A program made the position numbers and the translations under genes. 64,000 nucleotides of DNA from Longimicrobium sp. (GTDB taxonomy: Bacteria > Gemmatimonadota > Gemmatimonadetes > Longimicrobiales > Longimicrobiaceae), in assembly GCA_036389135.1 (NCBI GenBank), contig DASVQP010000059.1, positions 1-64,000 on the forward strand. Direction: 5' to 3'. Below the pieces are notes generated by a model. That model was given only the letters and a program-made list of their open reading frames with translations, was not told where the DNA came from and searched no databases. This document shows, one piece after another, positions 1 through 8,495 of the stretch. Position 1 is the stretch's first letter; each line of letters opens with the position of its first letter.

Positions 1-650
1 CCCACCGTGTAGCCGCCCTGCTCCGCCGTCAGCCGCCGCGACGACGAGCCGATGCCGCCCTTGAAGCCGTGGCACCGCATCCCCGTCCCGCCGCCGACGT
101 TCCCCTCGGCCACCCGGCCGGGCGCCGCGCCGGTGAGCGCCCGCAGCACGTGCTCGGGCTTCACGTGGAAGCCGTTGATGTCGTTGAGGCCCCCGCCGTA
201 CGTCTCGGCGACGACCGGGAGCCCCCAGGGCTGGAGCCCGGGGCGGCGCACCTGCCACTGGAGGATCGCGTCGCGCACCACGCCCACGCTGTGCGTGTTG
301 GTGATCGCGATCGGCCCTTCGAGGAGGCCGCTCTCCTGGAGCCACGTCGTGCCGGTCATCTCGCCGTTGCCGTTGAGCGAGAACCAGGCGGCGAAGACGG
401 GGTCCGAGCTGCGCTTGCCGCGCGGCAGAATGGCCGTCACGCCCGTGCGCACCGGCCCCGTCCCCACCCGCAGCCGCCCCGCCCCCGAGATCAGCGTCGT
501 GTGCCCGACCTCCAGCCCCGCGACGTCGGTGATGGCGTTCAGCGGCCCCGGCGTGCCGTCGAACGGCACCCCCAGGTCGCGCGCCCGTGTCTGCCCGCCG
601 AGCGGCGCCGCGGCGAGGATGGCGATGATCGTAAGGAGGGTGCGGGTCAT
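1..650 (-). CDS. P1/DmpA family (S58) aminopeptidase, partial
   Basis: This is the N-terminal part of a DmpA/BapA-type Ntn-hydrolase; the C-terminus lies outside the window. Translation from the ATG at 648-650 gives about 216 residues. They begin with a short hydrophobic segment that may be a signal peptide, then show family hallmarks: GVTAILPRG, the NGNGEMTG stretch, ITNTHSVGVVRDA, and a late GGGTGMRCHGFKGGIGSSSR region. In this family a Gly-Ser bond within such a GxGSSSR region (here about residues 199-206) is cut autocatalytically, and the new N-terminal Ser is the nucleophile. Members cleave N-terminal D- or beta-amino acids from peptides. The two neighbours on the same strand are enzymes of beta-alanine/valine breakdown, which favours a beta-aminopeptidase role, though that is inference. 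The family call is firm; the substrate is not. Confidence 0.85.
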   Translation of the reverse strand, partial: MTRTLLTIIAILAAAPLGGQTRARDLGVPFDGTPGPLNAITDVAGLEVGHTTLISGAGRLRVGTGPVRTGVTAILPRGKRSSDPVFAAWFSLNGNGEMTGTTWLQESGLLEGPIAITNTHSVGVVRDAILQWQVRRPGLQPWGLPVVAETYGGGLNDINGFHVKPEHVLRALTGAAPGRVAEGNVGGGTGMRCHGFKGGIGSSSRRLTAEQGGYTV

Positions 651-677
651 GGATGGAGGTGGTTGAAGGGGAAAGGC

Positions 678-948
678 AGTGCGTGAGTGCGTTTGGACCG
701 GGGGACATCCCCCATTTCGTTTGTCATCCTGAGCGACGCGCTTCGCCGTCCTGTGCGTTCCTGCGAACCATGGCGCGGAGCGAAGGATCTACTGCGCGTG
801 CCGAGGGGACCGCCGTGGCGCGCCGTCCTCTTGCCTCGCCAACTAGATCCTTTGGTCGCCGCACGGCTATGGGGTGCACGGCGGGGCTCGTGGTGGGCGG
901 CTCCCTCAGGATGACAAGTCCTGAGCGCACTTACGCACTCACGCACTT
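678..948. repeat. Dispersed palindromic repeat, copy 1, with flanking octamer arrays
   Basis: The core runs from 721 to 917. Its ends are perfect inverted repeats (TTGTCATCCTGAG at 721-733, CTCAGGATGACAA at 905-917), and it contains internal arms GGATCTACTGCGCG and CTAGATCCTTTGG. Two direct AGTGCGTN octamers sit to the left (678-693) and three complementary NCGCACTN octamers to the right (925-948). The right octamers run into the 3' end of the aminotransferase gene and encode its last residues. The same core recurs near 8184, 12834, 35769 and 39468. Confidence 0.9.
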
Positions 949-2292
949 CAATGCCCGATCCAGCACGTCCAGCGCGAAGTCCGCATCGTCTGCCGTGATG
1001 CACATGGGGGGCTTGATGCGCAGGACGTTGCCGTCGAGGCCACCCTTGCCGAGGAGGACGCCCATCTCGCGCGCTTCTTCCAGGACGCGGAGGGTCGCCT
1101 CCCTGGCGGGAGCGCGGGTGGCGCGGTCGGTTACCAGCTCGACGCCCAGCATCAGCCCCATCCCGCGCACGTCGCCGACGAGCGGATGGCGGGCCTGGAG
1201 CTCGCGAAGGCCGGCCAGCAGGCGGCCGCCCACGACGCGGCAGTTTTCCTGGAGCCCCTCCTCGTCGATCGTGTCCAGCACCGCCAGCCCGGCCGCCATC
1301 GACACCGGGTTGCCGCCAAAGGTGTTGAAGTGGGTGCGCTGAGCCAGCGTCGCCGCGATCTCGCGCGTGGTGGTGACGGCGGCGAGCGGGGCGCCGTTGC
1401 CGATCCCCTTGGCCATCGTCACGATGTCAGGGACGACGCCGAAGTTCTGGAATCCCCAGTAGTGGTCGCCCGTGCGCCCGAACCCGGTCTGCACCTCGTC
1501 GGCGATGCACAGTCCGCCGTGCTCGCGCACAACCGCGTACGCCTCGCGCAGGTAGTTGCTGGCGCCGGTGGTGGCGCCGCCGACGCCCTGGATCGGCTCG
1601 GAGATGAAGGCGGCGATGCGGCCGGGGGTGGAGTAGCGGATCGTCTCCCGGACGTCCTCGGCGGCGCGGCGCGCGACCTCTTCCGGATTTTGCGGGTCGC
1701 CGGCGCGGTAGGGGTCGGGGCACATGGCGTGGTGCACGCCGGTGTTCTGCGGGATCGGGAACTTCCAGGTGTGGTGCGAGGTCAGCCCCATCGCCGAGGG
1801 CGAGCCGCCGTGGTAGGCGTTGCGCACGGCGATGACGTCCGTGTTCCCCGTGTACAGCCGGGCCATGGTGATGGCCAGGTCGTTCGCGTCGCTCCCGCTG
1901 TTGACGAAGTAGGTGACGTCGAGCCCCGGCGGCATCTTGCTGGCCAGCTTCTTCGCCAGCGCCGGCATCCCCGGGTGCAGGTAGATGGTGGTGGCGTGCT
2001 GGAGCGTCTCCATCTGCTCCCGCATCCGCTGGACGATGCGCGGATGGCAGTGCCCGCACGACACGGTGACGATGCCGGCGAACATGTCCAGGTAGCGGCG
2101 CCCCGTCTCGTCAAAGAGGTACTGCATCTTTCCCTCTACGATCATCAGCGGATCGCGGTACAGCGTGAACAGCGCCGGGTTCGCGTACTCCCGCCGCATC
2201 GCCAGCACCTCCTCCCGCGGGGGCCCGGTGTACGGCCGTGGCGTGTAATCGAACGCGGGCATCTCCAGCGCGGCGGTCAGCAGATCGGACAT
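931..2292 (-). CDS. Class III PLP-dependent aminotransferase (AGXT2/beta-alanine transaminase-like)
   Basis: This is a 453-residue fold-type I, class III aminotransferase. Recognisable motifs are NSGSDANDLAITMAR (cofactor phosphate binding), ISEPIQGVGG, IADEVQTGFGRTG (the Asp that contacts the pyridine nitrogen) and MAKGIGNGAPLAAV, with the Schiff-base lysine near residue 294. Sequence flavour and length match the AGXT2 branch (alanine-glyoxylate/beta-aminoisobutyrate-pyruvate transaminases). I chose the ATG at 2290-2292 because the family begins close to this point; the frame stays open upstream to 2358. The gene lies downstream of a semialdehyde dehydrogenase on the same strand, so amino transfer from beta-alanine or beta-aminoisobutyrate is the likely job. 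The last residues (CVSA) are encoded by the octamer repeat flanking the palindromic element. Confidence 0.9.
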   Translation of the reverse strand: MSDLLTAALEMPAFDYTPRPYTGPPREEVLAMRREYANPALFTLYRDPLMIVEGKMQYLFDETGRRYLDMFAGIVTVSCGHCHPRIVQRMREQMETLQHATTIYLHPGMPALAKKLASKMPPGLDVTYFVNSGSDANDLAITMARLYTGNTDVIAVRNAYHGGSPSAMGLTSHHTWKFPIPQNTGVHHAMCPDPYRAGDPQNPEEVARRAAEDVRETIRYSTPGRIAAFISEPIQGVGGATTGASNYLREAYAVVREHGGLCIADEVQTGFGRTGDHYWGFQNFGVVPDIVTMAKGIGNGAPLAAVTTTREIAATLAQRTHFNTFGGNPVSMAAGLAVLDTIDEEGLQENCRVVGGRLLAGLRELQARHPLVGDVRGMGLMLGVELVTDRATRAPAREATLRVLEEAREMGVLLGKGGLDGNVLRIKPPMCITADDADFALDVLDRALKCVSA

Positions 2293-2430
2293 TGCGGGTC
2301 GGGGTTCGGGAAGAACAGCAATTTCACACAGAGACGCAGAGGGGAAAGAAAAGGGCACGGAGGGTCACGGAGACCCTTCCCCTTCTTGCCGTTTCCTCTG
2401 TGGCTCTGTGTGAGGCAATCTGTTGCGATG

Positions 2431-3930
2431 TCAGGACATCCAGTTGGTGCCCGCCTCGCGGTTCCACTTGGTCGTCGTCTTCTTGGAGCGCGTCCAGAAC
2501 TCAATGGAGCTGCGGCCGGTCAGGTCGCCGACGCCGAAGCGCGAGTCGTTCCAGCCACCGAAGCCAAAGGGCTCGCGCGGCACCGGGACGCCCACGTTCA
2601 CGCCCACCATCCCCGCGCTGGCCCGTTCGGCGACGTAGCGGGCCAGGCCGCCGCTCTCGGTGAAGACGGAGGCGGCGTTGCCGTACGGGGACTGGTTCTC
2701 GATCTCCAGCGCACGGTCCACATCGGGGGCGCGGATGATGGCGAGCACCGGGCCGAACACCTCCTCGCGCGCGATGCCCATCTCCGGCGTCACGTGGTCG
2801 ATGACGGTTGCGCCCACGTAGAAGCCGCCCTCGTGCCCGGCGGGGACAGCCGGGTCGCGGCCGTCCAGCAGCACGCGCGCGCCCGCCTCCTCCGCTTCGG
2901 TGATGTAGCGCTCGATCCGCGCCTTGGCCTCGGCGGAGATGACGGGGCCCAGGGTCTCCCCCGCCACCGCCTGCCGGGCGTGCTCCACCATGCGGTCCAG
3001 GATGGCGTCGGTGTGCGACACCGCGACGAGCACCGACGCGGCCATGCACCGCTGCCCCGTGCACCCCGCCATCGACGCGGCGATGTTGCTGGAGGCCATC
3101 TCGGGGTCGGCGTCGGGCATGAGGATGATGTGGTTCTTGGCCCCGCCCAGCGCCAGCACGCGCTTCAGGTTGGCGGTGCCGCGCCGGTACACCGCCTGAG
3201 CCACCCGCGTGGACCCCACGAAGGAGACCGCCTCGATCTCGGGATGGTCGCAGAGGGCTTCCACCACCTCGCGCCCGCCGTTCACCACGTTGAACACGCC
3301 TGCCGGGAGCCCCGCCTCCGCCAGCAGCTCCGCGATGCGCCCCGCGGAGAGCGGCACCATCTCCGATGGCTTCAGCACCATGCAGTTGCCCAGCGCGATG
3401 GCGTTGGGGATCGACCAGTGCGGCACCATGCTGGGGAAGTTGAACGGGACGATGGAGGCCACCACGCCCAGCGGATACCGGTCCACCCGGCACTCCACCC
3501 CGCGGCTCACCTCCATGATCTCCCCGGCCGTGATCTGCGGAAGCGAGCAGGCGAACTCCGTCAGCTCGATGGCCTTGAGCACCTCCGCCTTGGCCTCCTC
3601 GTAGACCTTGCCGTGCTCCTCCACGATGAGGCGGCTCAGCTCGTCCAGATCGCGCTCCAGCAGGGCGCGGTAGCGGAAGAAGATCTGCACCCGCTCCTTG
3701 ATGGGCGTCGCGGCCCAGCCGGGGAACGCCGCGCGGGCCGCCCGCACCGCATCGTTCACCGCCCCGGCGCTCGAAAGAGGGACGCGCGAGATGACGCTTC
3801 CGTCCGCTGGGTTGAAGACGCCCAGCAGCTCGCCGTGGCCCTCCACGAACTCGCCGCCGATGTAGTTGCGGACCGTCGGATAGCGCAGGGGCGCATCGGC
3901 GGGCGGAGCGGGAGAGAGCGTCGCTTCCAT
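2431..3930 (-). CDS. mmsA: CoA-acylating methylmalonate-semialdehyde dehydrogenase
   Basis: This is a 499-residue aldehyde dehydrogenase of the MmsA/IolA branch, which converts malonate or methylmalonate semialdehyde to acetyl- or propionyl-CoA with NAD+ and CoA. Visible features are the opening YIGGEFVEG, the NAD-binding PFNFPSMVPHW stretch, LKPSEMVPLSAGRIAELL, SFVGSTRVAQAVYRRG, GGAKNHIILMPDAD (typical of this branch), and the catalytic-cysteine motif GQRCMA near residue 293. The C-terminus has the usual PFGFGGWNDSRFG. The start is the ATG at 3928-3930; the frame is open to 4026, but that extra stretch has no family similarity. It is probably co-transcribed with the downstream aminotransferase, about 140 bp away. 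Confidence 0.92.
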   Translation of the reverse strand: MEATLSPAPPADAPLRYPTVRNYIGGEFVEGHGELLGVFNPADGSVISRVPLSSAGAVNDAVRAARAAFPGWAATPIKERVQIFFRYRALLERDLDELSRLIVEEHGKVYEEAKAEVLKAIELTEFACSLPQITAGEIMEVSRGVECRVDRYPLGVVASIVPFNFPSMVPHWSIPNAIALGNCMVLKPSEMVPLSAGRIAELLAEAGLPAGVFNVVNGGREVVEALCDHPEIEAVSFVGSTRVAQAVYRRGTANLKRVLALGGAKNHIILMPDADPEMASSNIAASMAGCTGQRCMAASVLVAVSHTDAILDRMVEHARQAVAGETLGPVISAEAKARIERYITEAEEAGARVLLDGRDPAVPAGHEGGFYVGATVIDHVTPEMGIAREEVFGPVLAIIRAPDVDRALEIENQSPYGNAASVFTESGGLARYVAERASAGMVGVNVGVPVPREPFGFGGWNDSRFGVGDLTGRSSIEFWTRSKKTTTKWNREAGTNWMS

Positions 3931-4106
3931 CGTGCGGCCTGCGAGTGGGGAGCGTTTGTGGCGGGATGATGTGCAGTATACGGTTCGCGCGGCCCCCCGC
4001 AAGCAGATCCTGCCGATGGGCCACACAAAGGCGGCGCTTGAGGGAAGTTGGTGCGCAGGGTAGATTTGCGGTTTACGCCCTTCCCTCGTACCGGCTGCTC
4101 TGACTG

Positions 4107-4901
4107 ATGACCGAGACCTGTCCGTCCTGTGGCGCCGCGGCGTCGGGACGTTTCTGCAATGCGTGCGGCGCGGCCGTCAACGCCGCCTGCCGCGAGTGCG
4201 GCAACCCGCTTCCGGCCGGGGCCCGCTTCTGCAACGAGTGCGGCACCCCCGCGGTGGCACCCGCCGGGGCCGCGCGGCGAGCACCCATCCTTCCCTGGGC
4301 GTTGACCGGCGCGGCGATGCTGGCGCTGGTGGCCACGCTGATCATCAACAACGACAGCGAGGCGCCCGCCGCTCCCGTGCAGGCCGTCGCGGCTGCGCCC
4401 CAGGCGCCCGGACCGGTTCCGTCCGGCGCGCCCGCCGCCGGAAATCCCGGCACGGTGGACCTGGCGAGCATGACCCCGCGCGAGGCAGCGGACCGGCTCT
4501 TCAACCGCGTGATGCAGAACGTGTCCAGCGGCGACAGCGCGACGGCGAGGCAGTTCCTCCCCATGGCGGTGGCCGCGTACGACCGGGCCCGCCCGCTGGA
4601 CAGCGACGGGCGCTATCATCTGGCCGTGCTGCACCTGGTGGGCGGGAATCTCGACGCGGCGCGCGCGCAGTCGGACACCATACTGAGCACCAACCCGAAG
4701 CACCTCTTTGGGCTCTTTACCGGAGCGCAGGCGGCGCAGGGGCGCGGCGACACGGCGGCGTCGGTCTCGCTCTTCCGCCGCTTCCTGGCCGCCTTCGAGG
4801 CCGAGAAGGCGCGCAAGGACGTGATCGAGTACGCGGACCACGCGCAGGCGCTCCCCGCCATGAAGGCGGAGGCGGAGCGGGCCACGCAGGGCGCACCGTA
4901 G
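4107..4901 (+). CDS. Zinc-ribbon membrane protein with TPR-like periplasmic domain
   Basis: This 264-residue protein starts with tandem zinc ribbons made of four CxxC pairs in the first 50 residues (CPSCG, CNACG, CRECG, CNECG). A positively charged linker and one transmembrane helix (about residues 61-80) follow, then an Ala/Pro-rich spacer and a helical region from about 120 that resembles TPR units (YHLAVLHLVGGNLDAARAQ, LFGLFTGAQAAQGRGDTAASV). This arrangement is common in uncharacterised bacterial proteins; no catalytic motif is visible. It is transcribed divergently from mmsA and is followed by a strong hairpin. Confidence 0.7.
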   Translation: MTETCPSCGAAASGRFCNACGAAVNAACRECGNPLPAGARFCNECGTPAVAPAGAARRAPILPWALTGAAMLALVATLIINNDSEAPAAPVQAVAAAPQAPGPVPSGAPAAGNPGTVDLASMTPREAADRLFNRVMQNVSSGDSATARQFLPMAVAAYDRARPLDSDGRYHLAVLHLVGGNLDAARAQSDTILSTNPKHLFGLFTGAQAAQGRGDTAASVSLFRRFLAAFEAEKARKDVIEYADHAQALPAMKAEAERATQGAP

Positions 4902-4927
4902 GTTCATCCGGCCCGGTCCAATAGAGC

Positions 4928-4962
4928 GAAGGCCCCCGCGAACCTCGCGGGGGCCTTCGTCG
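4928..4962. terminator. Bidirectional intrinsic terminator
   Basis: A perfect 13-bp stem (4928-4940 with 4946-4958, arms GAAGGCCCCCGCG and CGCGGGGGCCTTC) with a 5-nt loop sits between two convergent genes. The T-tract is short, so its efficiency is uncertain. Confidence 0.8.
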
Positions 4963-4963
4963 T

Positions 4964-6275
4964 TCAGCGCAGCACCCCGCGGAACCGCCGCGGGTCGACC
5001 GTGTGGCCGGGGAAGACGCGCTCGAGCTGCGTGGCCCCCAGGTGCTTCCCCGCCACCTCCGCGAAGACGTCGCGGAAGTCGGTGGTTACGCGCAGGTCGC
5101 GCCCCTCGTGGAGCTGCTCCGGCTGCAGCCCGGGCCACTCGCCGCGCACCTGGCCGCCCGCGACGCTCCCGCCCATCAGGAGCATGCAGTTGGCGTGGCC
5201 GTGGTCGGTGCCGCCGGTGCCGTTCTCGGCCACGGTGCGCCCGAACTCGCTCATGGTGAGGATCACCACGTCGTCCATGCGGTCGCCCAGGTCGTCGTAG
5301 AGCGCCTTGATGCCGCGCCCCAGCTCGCCGAGGCGGCGGGCGAGCTGGCCGTCCGCGCCGCCCTGCGCCACGTGGGTGTCCCCACCCGCCCAGGTCCGCG
5401 AAGGCGACTTCCACACCCGCATCGGCCTTGATGAGCTGAGCGATCTGGCGCAGCGAGCGCCCGAACTCTCCCGCGGGGTAGGCGGCGCCGTTGCGCGGCT
5501 GGTACTGCGACGGGTTGATGCGGCGCAGGAGCTTCGCGGCCTCCAGGCCCTCGTCCGCCGCGCCCGCCACGGCATCGCCGCCCTCGGTGCGGTAGACGCG
5601 CGCATAGGCTTCCGCGAGCGCCGGGTCGCGCCCGCCCGCCAGTCCGAAGCGGTCCAGGTCGCCGACCGCGAGGGAGGGGTTGGAGCCGCGCAGCGAGAGG
5701 GGGAGCTCGGCGCCCATTGCGATCGCGCGCAGGGCGGCGGCCCCGGGCTCCATCGTAACCTGGCCCGCGGCGTGGTGCGCGGCGTGGGCGCCGGCATCGC
5801 GCAGGGTGCGCCCGTCGGTGCCCAGGGCGCGGTTCAGCCACCCGTCGCGCGCGCGGCCGCGGGGGTCGGCGGTCTCCATGATGTCCTGCGCCTGGAAGTG
5901 CGAGCGCGTCGTGCTGGGCGAGCCGGCCGCGTGCACCACCGCCATCTCCCGCCGCCCCCACAGCTCGTGGAGCGGCGCCAGCGCCGGGTGCAGCCCAAAG
6001 AAGCCGTCCAGCTCCAGCGCGCCGCCCGCCCCGCGCGTGGGCGCGGCGATGGCGATGGAGCGCCGCGAGCGCCCGTACGCCGGATCTCCAAAGGGCACCA
6101 CCATGCTCAGCCCGTCCGCCGCGCCGCGCTGGAAGATGCAGATGAGCGTCTTGCGCCGGGCGCGCGTCTGCGCCAGGAGCGAGCGGGTGATGAACTCCGG
6201 CGGGAGCCCCAGCGCCAGGAGCGCCAGCGCGCCGCCCTTGACGAAGGCGCGCCGTCCGATCGGTTTGCCGTGCAT
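4964..6275 (-). pseudogene. DUF1501 family secreted protein, interrupted by a one-base frameshift
   Basis: Two reading frames together encode one DUF1501 protein of about 436 residues. The first part starts at the ATG at 6273-6275 with a twin-arginine signal (GRRAFVKGGALALLALG) and runs to ADLGGW. The second resumes in another frame with THVAQGG and continues through MDDVVILTMSEFGRTVAENG, GGTDHGHANCMLLMGG and TTDFRDVFAEV to the stop at 4964-4966. Reading the cccc at 5380-5383 as ccc would restore the expected GGWDTHVAQGG. DUF1501 proteins are exported, sulfatase-fold-like proteins usually encoded next to a DUF1800 gene, as here (14-nt gap). The lesion could be a real mutation or a homopolymer sequencing error; the rest of the gene shows no decay. 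Confidence 0.88.
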
Positions 6276-6289
6276 CGTTTTCGCTCCGG

Positions 6290-7906
6290 TCAGTGCCGCT
6301 GGAAGGCGGGTGAGCCCAGGATCAGCGCCAGCGCGCGGGCCGTGCGCGCTTCCGCGTCCGGCAGGCGTGCGGCGTCCTCGGCCACGGCGCGGACGAGGGT
6401 TCCCGTCTCGCGCGCGGGAAGGAGGACACGGGCGAGTTCCGTGGCGGGGTCGGTCGGTGCGTTCGCGAGGAGGCGCGCGGGGTCGATCCGCACCCCCTGC
6501 ACCTCGCCGCGCGACAGGGCCAGCGCGAAGTTCATCCGCGCGAGCATGGCGCCGCCGCTGGTCCACTCGGCGGAGTCGTGGATGTAGCCGGTGGGCGGCG
6601 TGGCCGCGTACGGAAGGTGGCCGAGCTGGCGCAGCGTCTGGAGCAGCTCGCGCGAGGGGCGGACTTCGGCCTCGGTGGCGCGCAGGGTGCCGGCGACGAA
6701 CTCGAACGGGGTGCGCGTCTTGGTGCCCCGCGCCCGCGCGAACTCCGGCGACCGGAAGAGCGCCCTCGTCACCGCGCGCAGGTCGCCATCGGTGCGGGTA
6801 AAGACCGCCGCCAGCTCGTCCACCAGGCGCTGCGGCGGGTCGTCGGCCACGAAGCGCCCGGCCAGCTTGCGCGCGATGTGGCGCGCCGTGGCCGGGTGGC
6901 GGGCGAGCAGGTCGAGAACCTCGGTGCCGTCCTCGATCCCGCGGCCGGGGGCGAGCGGGCGGCCGAGCACCGTCTTGGCCTCCGCGTCGTGCAGGGCGCG
7001 GCGGAAGATGAAGCGCGGCTCGCCCCGCTGGCGCCGCGCGCCGTACCCCGCGTTGGCCACCGTCCAGCCGGTGAAGGCGCGCGCCACCTCGCCCACGTCG
7101 CGCTGCGTGTAGCCGCCGTTCACGCCCAGCGTGTGGAGCTCCAGCAGCTCGCGCGCGTAGTTCTCGTTGATGCCGCGTGGGCGGCGGCCGGTCATCAACG
7201 CCGTCGCGGAATCGGCGACGGTGCTGCGGGCGTTGTCCAGGTACACCAGCATGGCCGGGTGCGCCGCGGTGGCGCCCAGCAGGTCGCGGAAGCGCCCGAA
7301 GACGTGCGGGCGGATCGCCGCGCGCTCGTAGTCGCCCACCAGGTAGCGGTCGGCGCCCTTGCCAAAGAAGACGTTGAAGTGGTTGAACCAGAAGTCGGCC
7401 ATCACGTCTTCCAGCTGCCGCTCCGTGTAGACTGCGCGCTGCAGGCGGGCTCCCGCGAGGTCTGCCAGGATGCGCGCCGGCGCCATCGTCCCCTGCCGCC
7501 GGCGCGCGGCCGCCGTGTCGCGGGCGGCCGGACGCGCCATGGAGTCACGCCGCATGGTCGTTCGGTCGCCTGCCGCGGGGCGTGCCATGGAATCGCGGGG
7601 CGTGGCCTGCCGCCGCGGGTAGTCGCGCAGGAGCTGTGCTGGGGTCGCGTTGGCGGCGGGAAAGCGGGCGAGGCGCCGCGGCATGGACGCGTCTTCGATG
7701 CGCTCCGGGTGAAGCTGCCGCTCCAGCCATGCGTCCGTTCCCGTCCGCAGCACCTCGGCGAGCTCGGCGCGGCGCACGCCCCAAGTGGCCCGCTCCAGCA
7801 GGTGCACCGCGCGCGCCGTGTCCTCGCGCGTGGGGCGCGCCTGCGCATCCGCGCCGCTCGCGGCGAAGAGAGCGGGAACGAGGGCAATGAGTACGATGCT
7901 GCGCAT
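6290..7906 (-). CDS. DUF1800 domain-containing secreted protein
   Basis: This 538-residue protein has a signal peptide (MRSIVLIALVPALFAASGADA). DUF1800 features include HLLERATWGVRRAELAEV near the start, ADFWFNHFNVFFGKG, and INENYARELLELHTLGVNGGYTQRD with the conserved NENYARELLELHT core. The later HIARKLAGRFV and the LFRSPEFARA repeat are also typical. I chose the ATG at 7904-7906 because it places the signal peptide at the N-terminus and has a GGAG five bases upstream. A low-complexity insert around residues 100-145 (repeats of RDSMARPAA) separates the first conserved block from the rest. The gene precedes the DUF1501 gene by 14 nt, the usual operon. The molecular function of the family is not established. 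Confidence 0.92.
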   Translation of the reverse strand: MRSIVLIALVPALFAASGADAQARPTREDTARAVHLLERATWGVRRAELAEVLRTGTDAWLERQLHPERIEDASMPRRLARFPAANATPAQLLRDYPRRQATPRDSMARPAAGDRTTMRRDSMARPAARDTAAARRRQGTMAPARILADLAGARLQRAVYTERQLEDVMADFWFNHFNVFFGKGADRYLVGDYERAAIRPHVFGRFRDLLGATAAHPAMLVYLDNARSTVADSATALMTGRRPRGINENYARELLELHTLGVNGGYTQRDVGEVARAFTGWTVANAGYGARRQRGEPRFIFRRALHDAEAKTVLGRPLAPGRGIEDGTEVLDLLARHPATARHIARKLAGRFVADDPPQRLVDELAAVFTRTDGDLRAVTRALFRSPEFARARGTKTRTPFEFVAGTLRATEAEVRPSRELLQTLRQLGHLPYAATPPTGYIHDSAEWTSGGAMLARMNFALALSRGEVQGVRIDPARLLANAPTDPATELARVLLPARETGTLVRAVAEDAARLPDAEARTARALALILGSPAFQRH

Positions 7907-8183
7907 ATGTGCTCCGGGACGGGTTCGGGGACGCGTTCTGCTGTACACCGCGCCGTGACCGTGCGTTGGGTCGGCGCGTCAAAAAATGTCCGTCCCGCTC
8001 GTTTCAGCGGGCCCTCACCCGGCAGCTTACAGCTGCCACCCTCTCCCACAAACAGCCGTGGGAGAGGGGACTTGGGGCTTGAAGAGGGCCGCGGGTGTCT
8101 GCCCAACGCCGGATCCAGGTAGGGGCCGCCCCACGTGGCTGCCCGTGCTTGCTCCTCGCGCGACACGCAGCCCCCCTTCCCCT
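7907..8183. other. Intergenic region with hairpin
   Basis: No gene is seen. A hairpin with arms CCCTCTCCCAC and GTGGGAGAGGG lies at about 8039-8069 and could act as a terminator or as part of another repeat family. The following stretch up to 8183 is unassigned. Confidence 0.5.
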
Positions 8184-8468
8184 GTCACTCTGAGGGAGCC
8201 CGCCCACCACGGCATTTGCGGGTCACTCCGCGCTACTGCGGCGACCGAAGAATCTAGCCGGCGCTGGGCCGGGCATCACGCGTCGCGGCCAATCCCTCGG
8301 AACGCGCAGTAGATCCTTCGCTCCGCGCCGCACGGGCAAGTACGGTGCAGCGCGTCACTCAGGATGACAAAGAGGGGGGAGTGTTGGCGGATGGAGGTGT
8401 GCAAGTCCTCGCCCCTGTTTCGTCTCACACATCAGGAACGCACTAACGCACTCACGCACTAACGCACT
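8184..8468. repeat. Dispersed palindromic repeat, copy 2, with octamer array
   Basis: The core runs from 8184 to 8370, with ends GTCACTCTGAG and CTCAGGATGACAA and the internal GTAGATCCTTCGCTCCG arm. Four tandem ACGCACTN octamers follow at 8438-8468, directly upstream of the VIT-VWA gene. No octamer array is seen on the left side of this copy. Confidence 0.85.
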
Positions 8469-8495
8469 TTCCCTCCCCTCCCGCCCCGGATCTTT

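Noticed and set aside
1186-3969. A 927-codon plus-strand open frame across mmsA and the aminotransferase
   Set aside because: It is an antisense shadow of two strongly recognised minus-strand enzymes in GC-rich DNA; its translation is low-complexity Arg/Gly/His-rich and has no domains.
3756-6566. A 936-codon minus-strand frame spanning the DUF1501 gene
   Set aside because: Only its internal DUF1501 part is real; the remainder is shadow sequence produced by reading past the frameshift.
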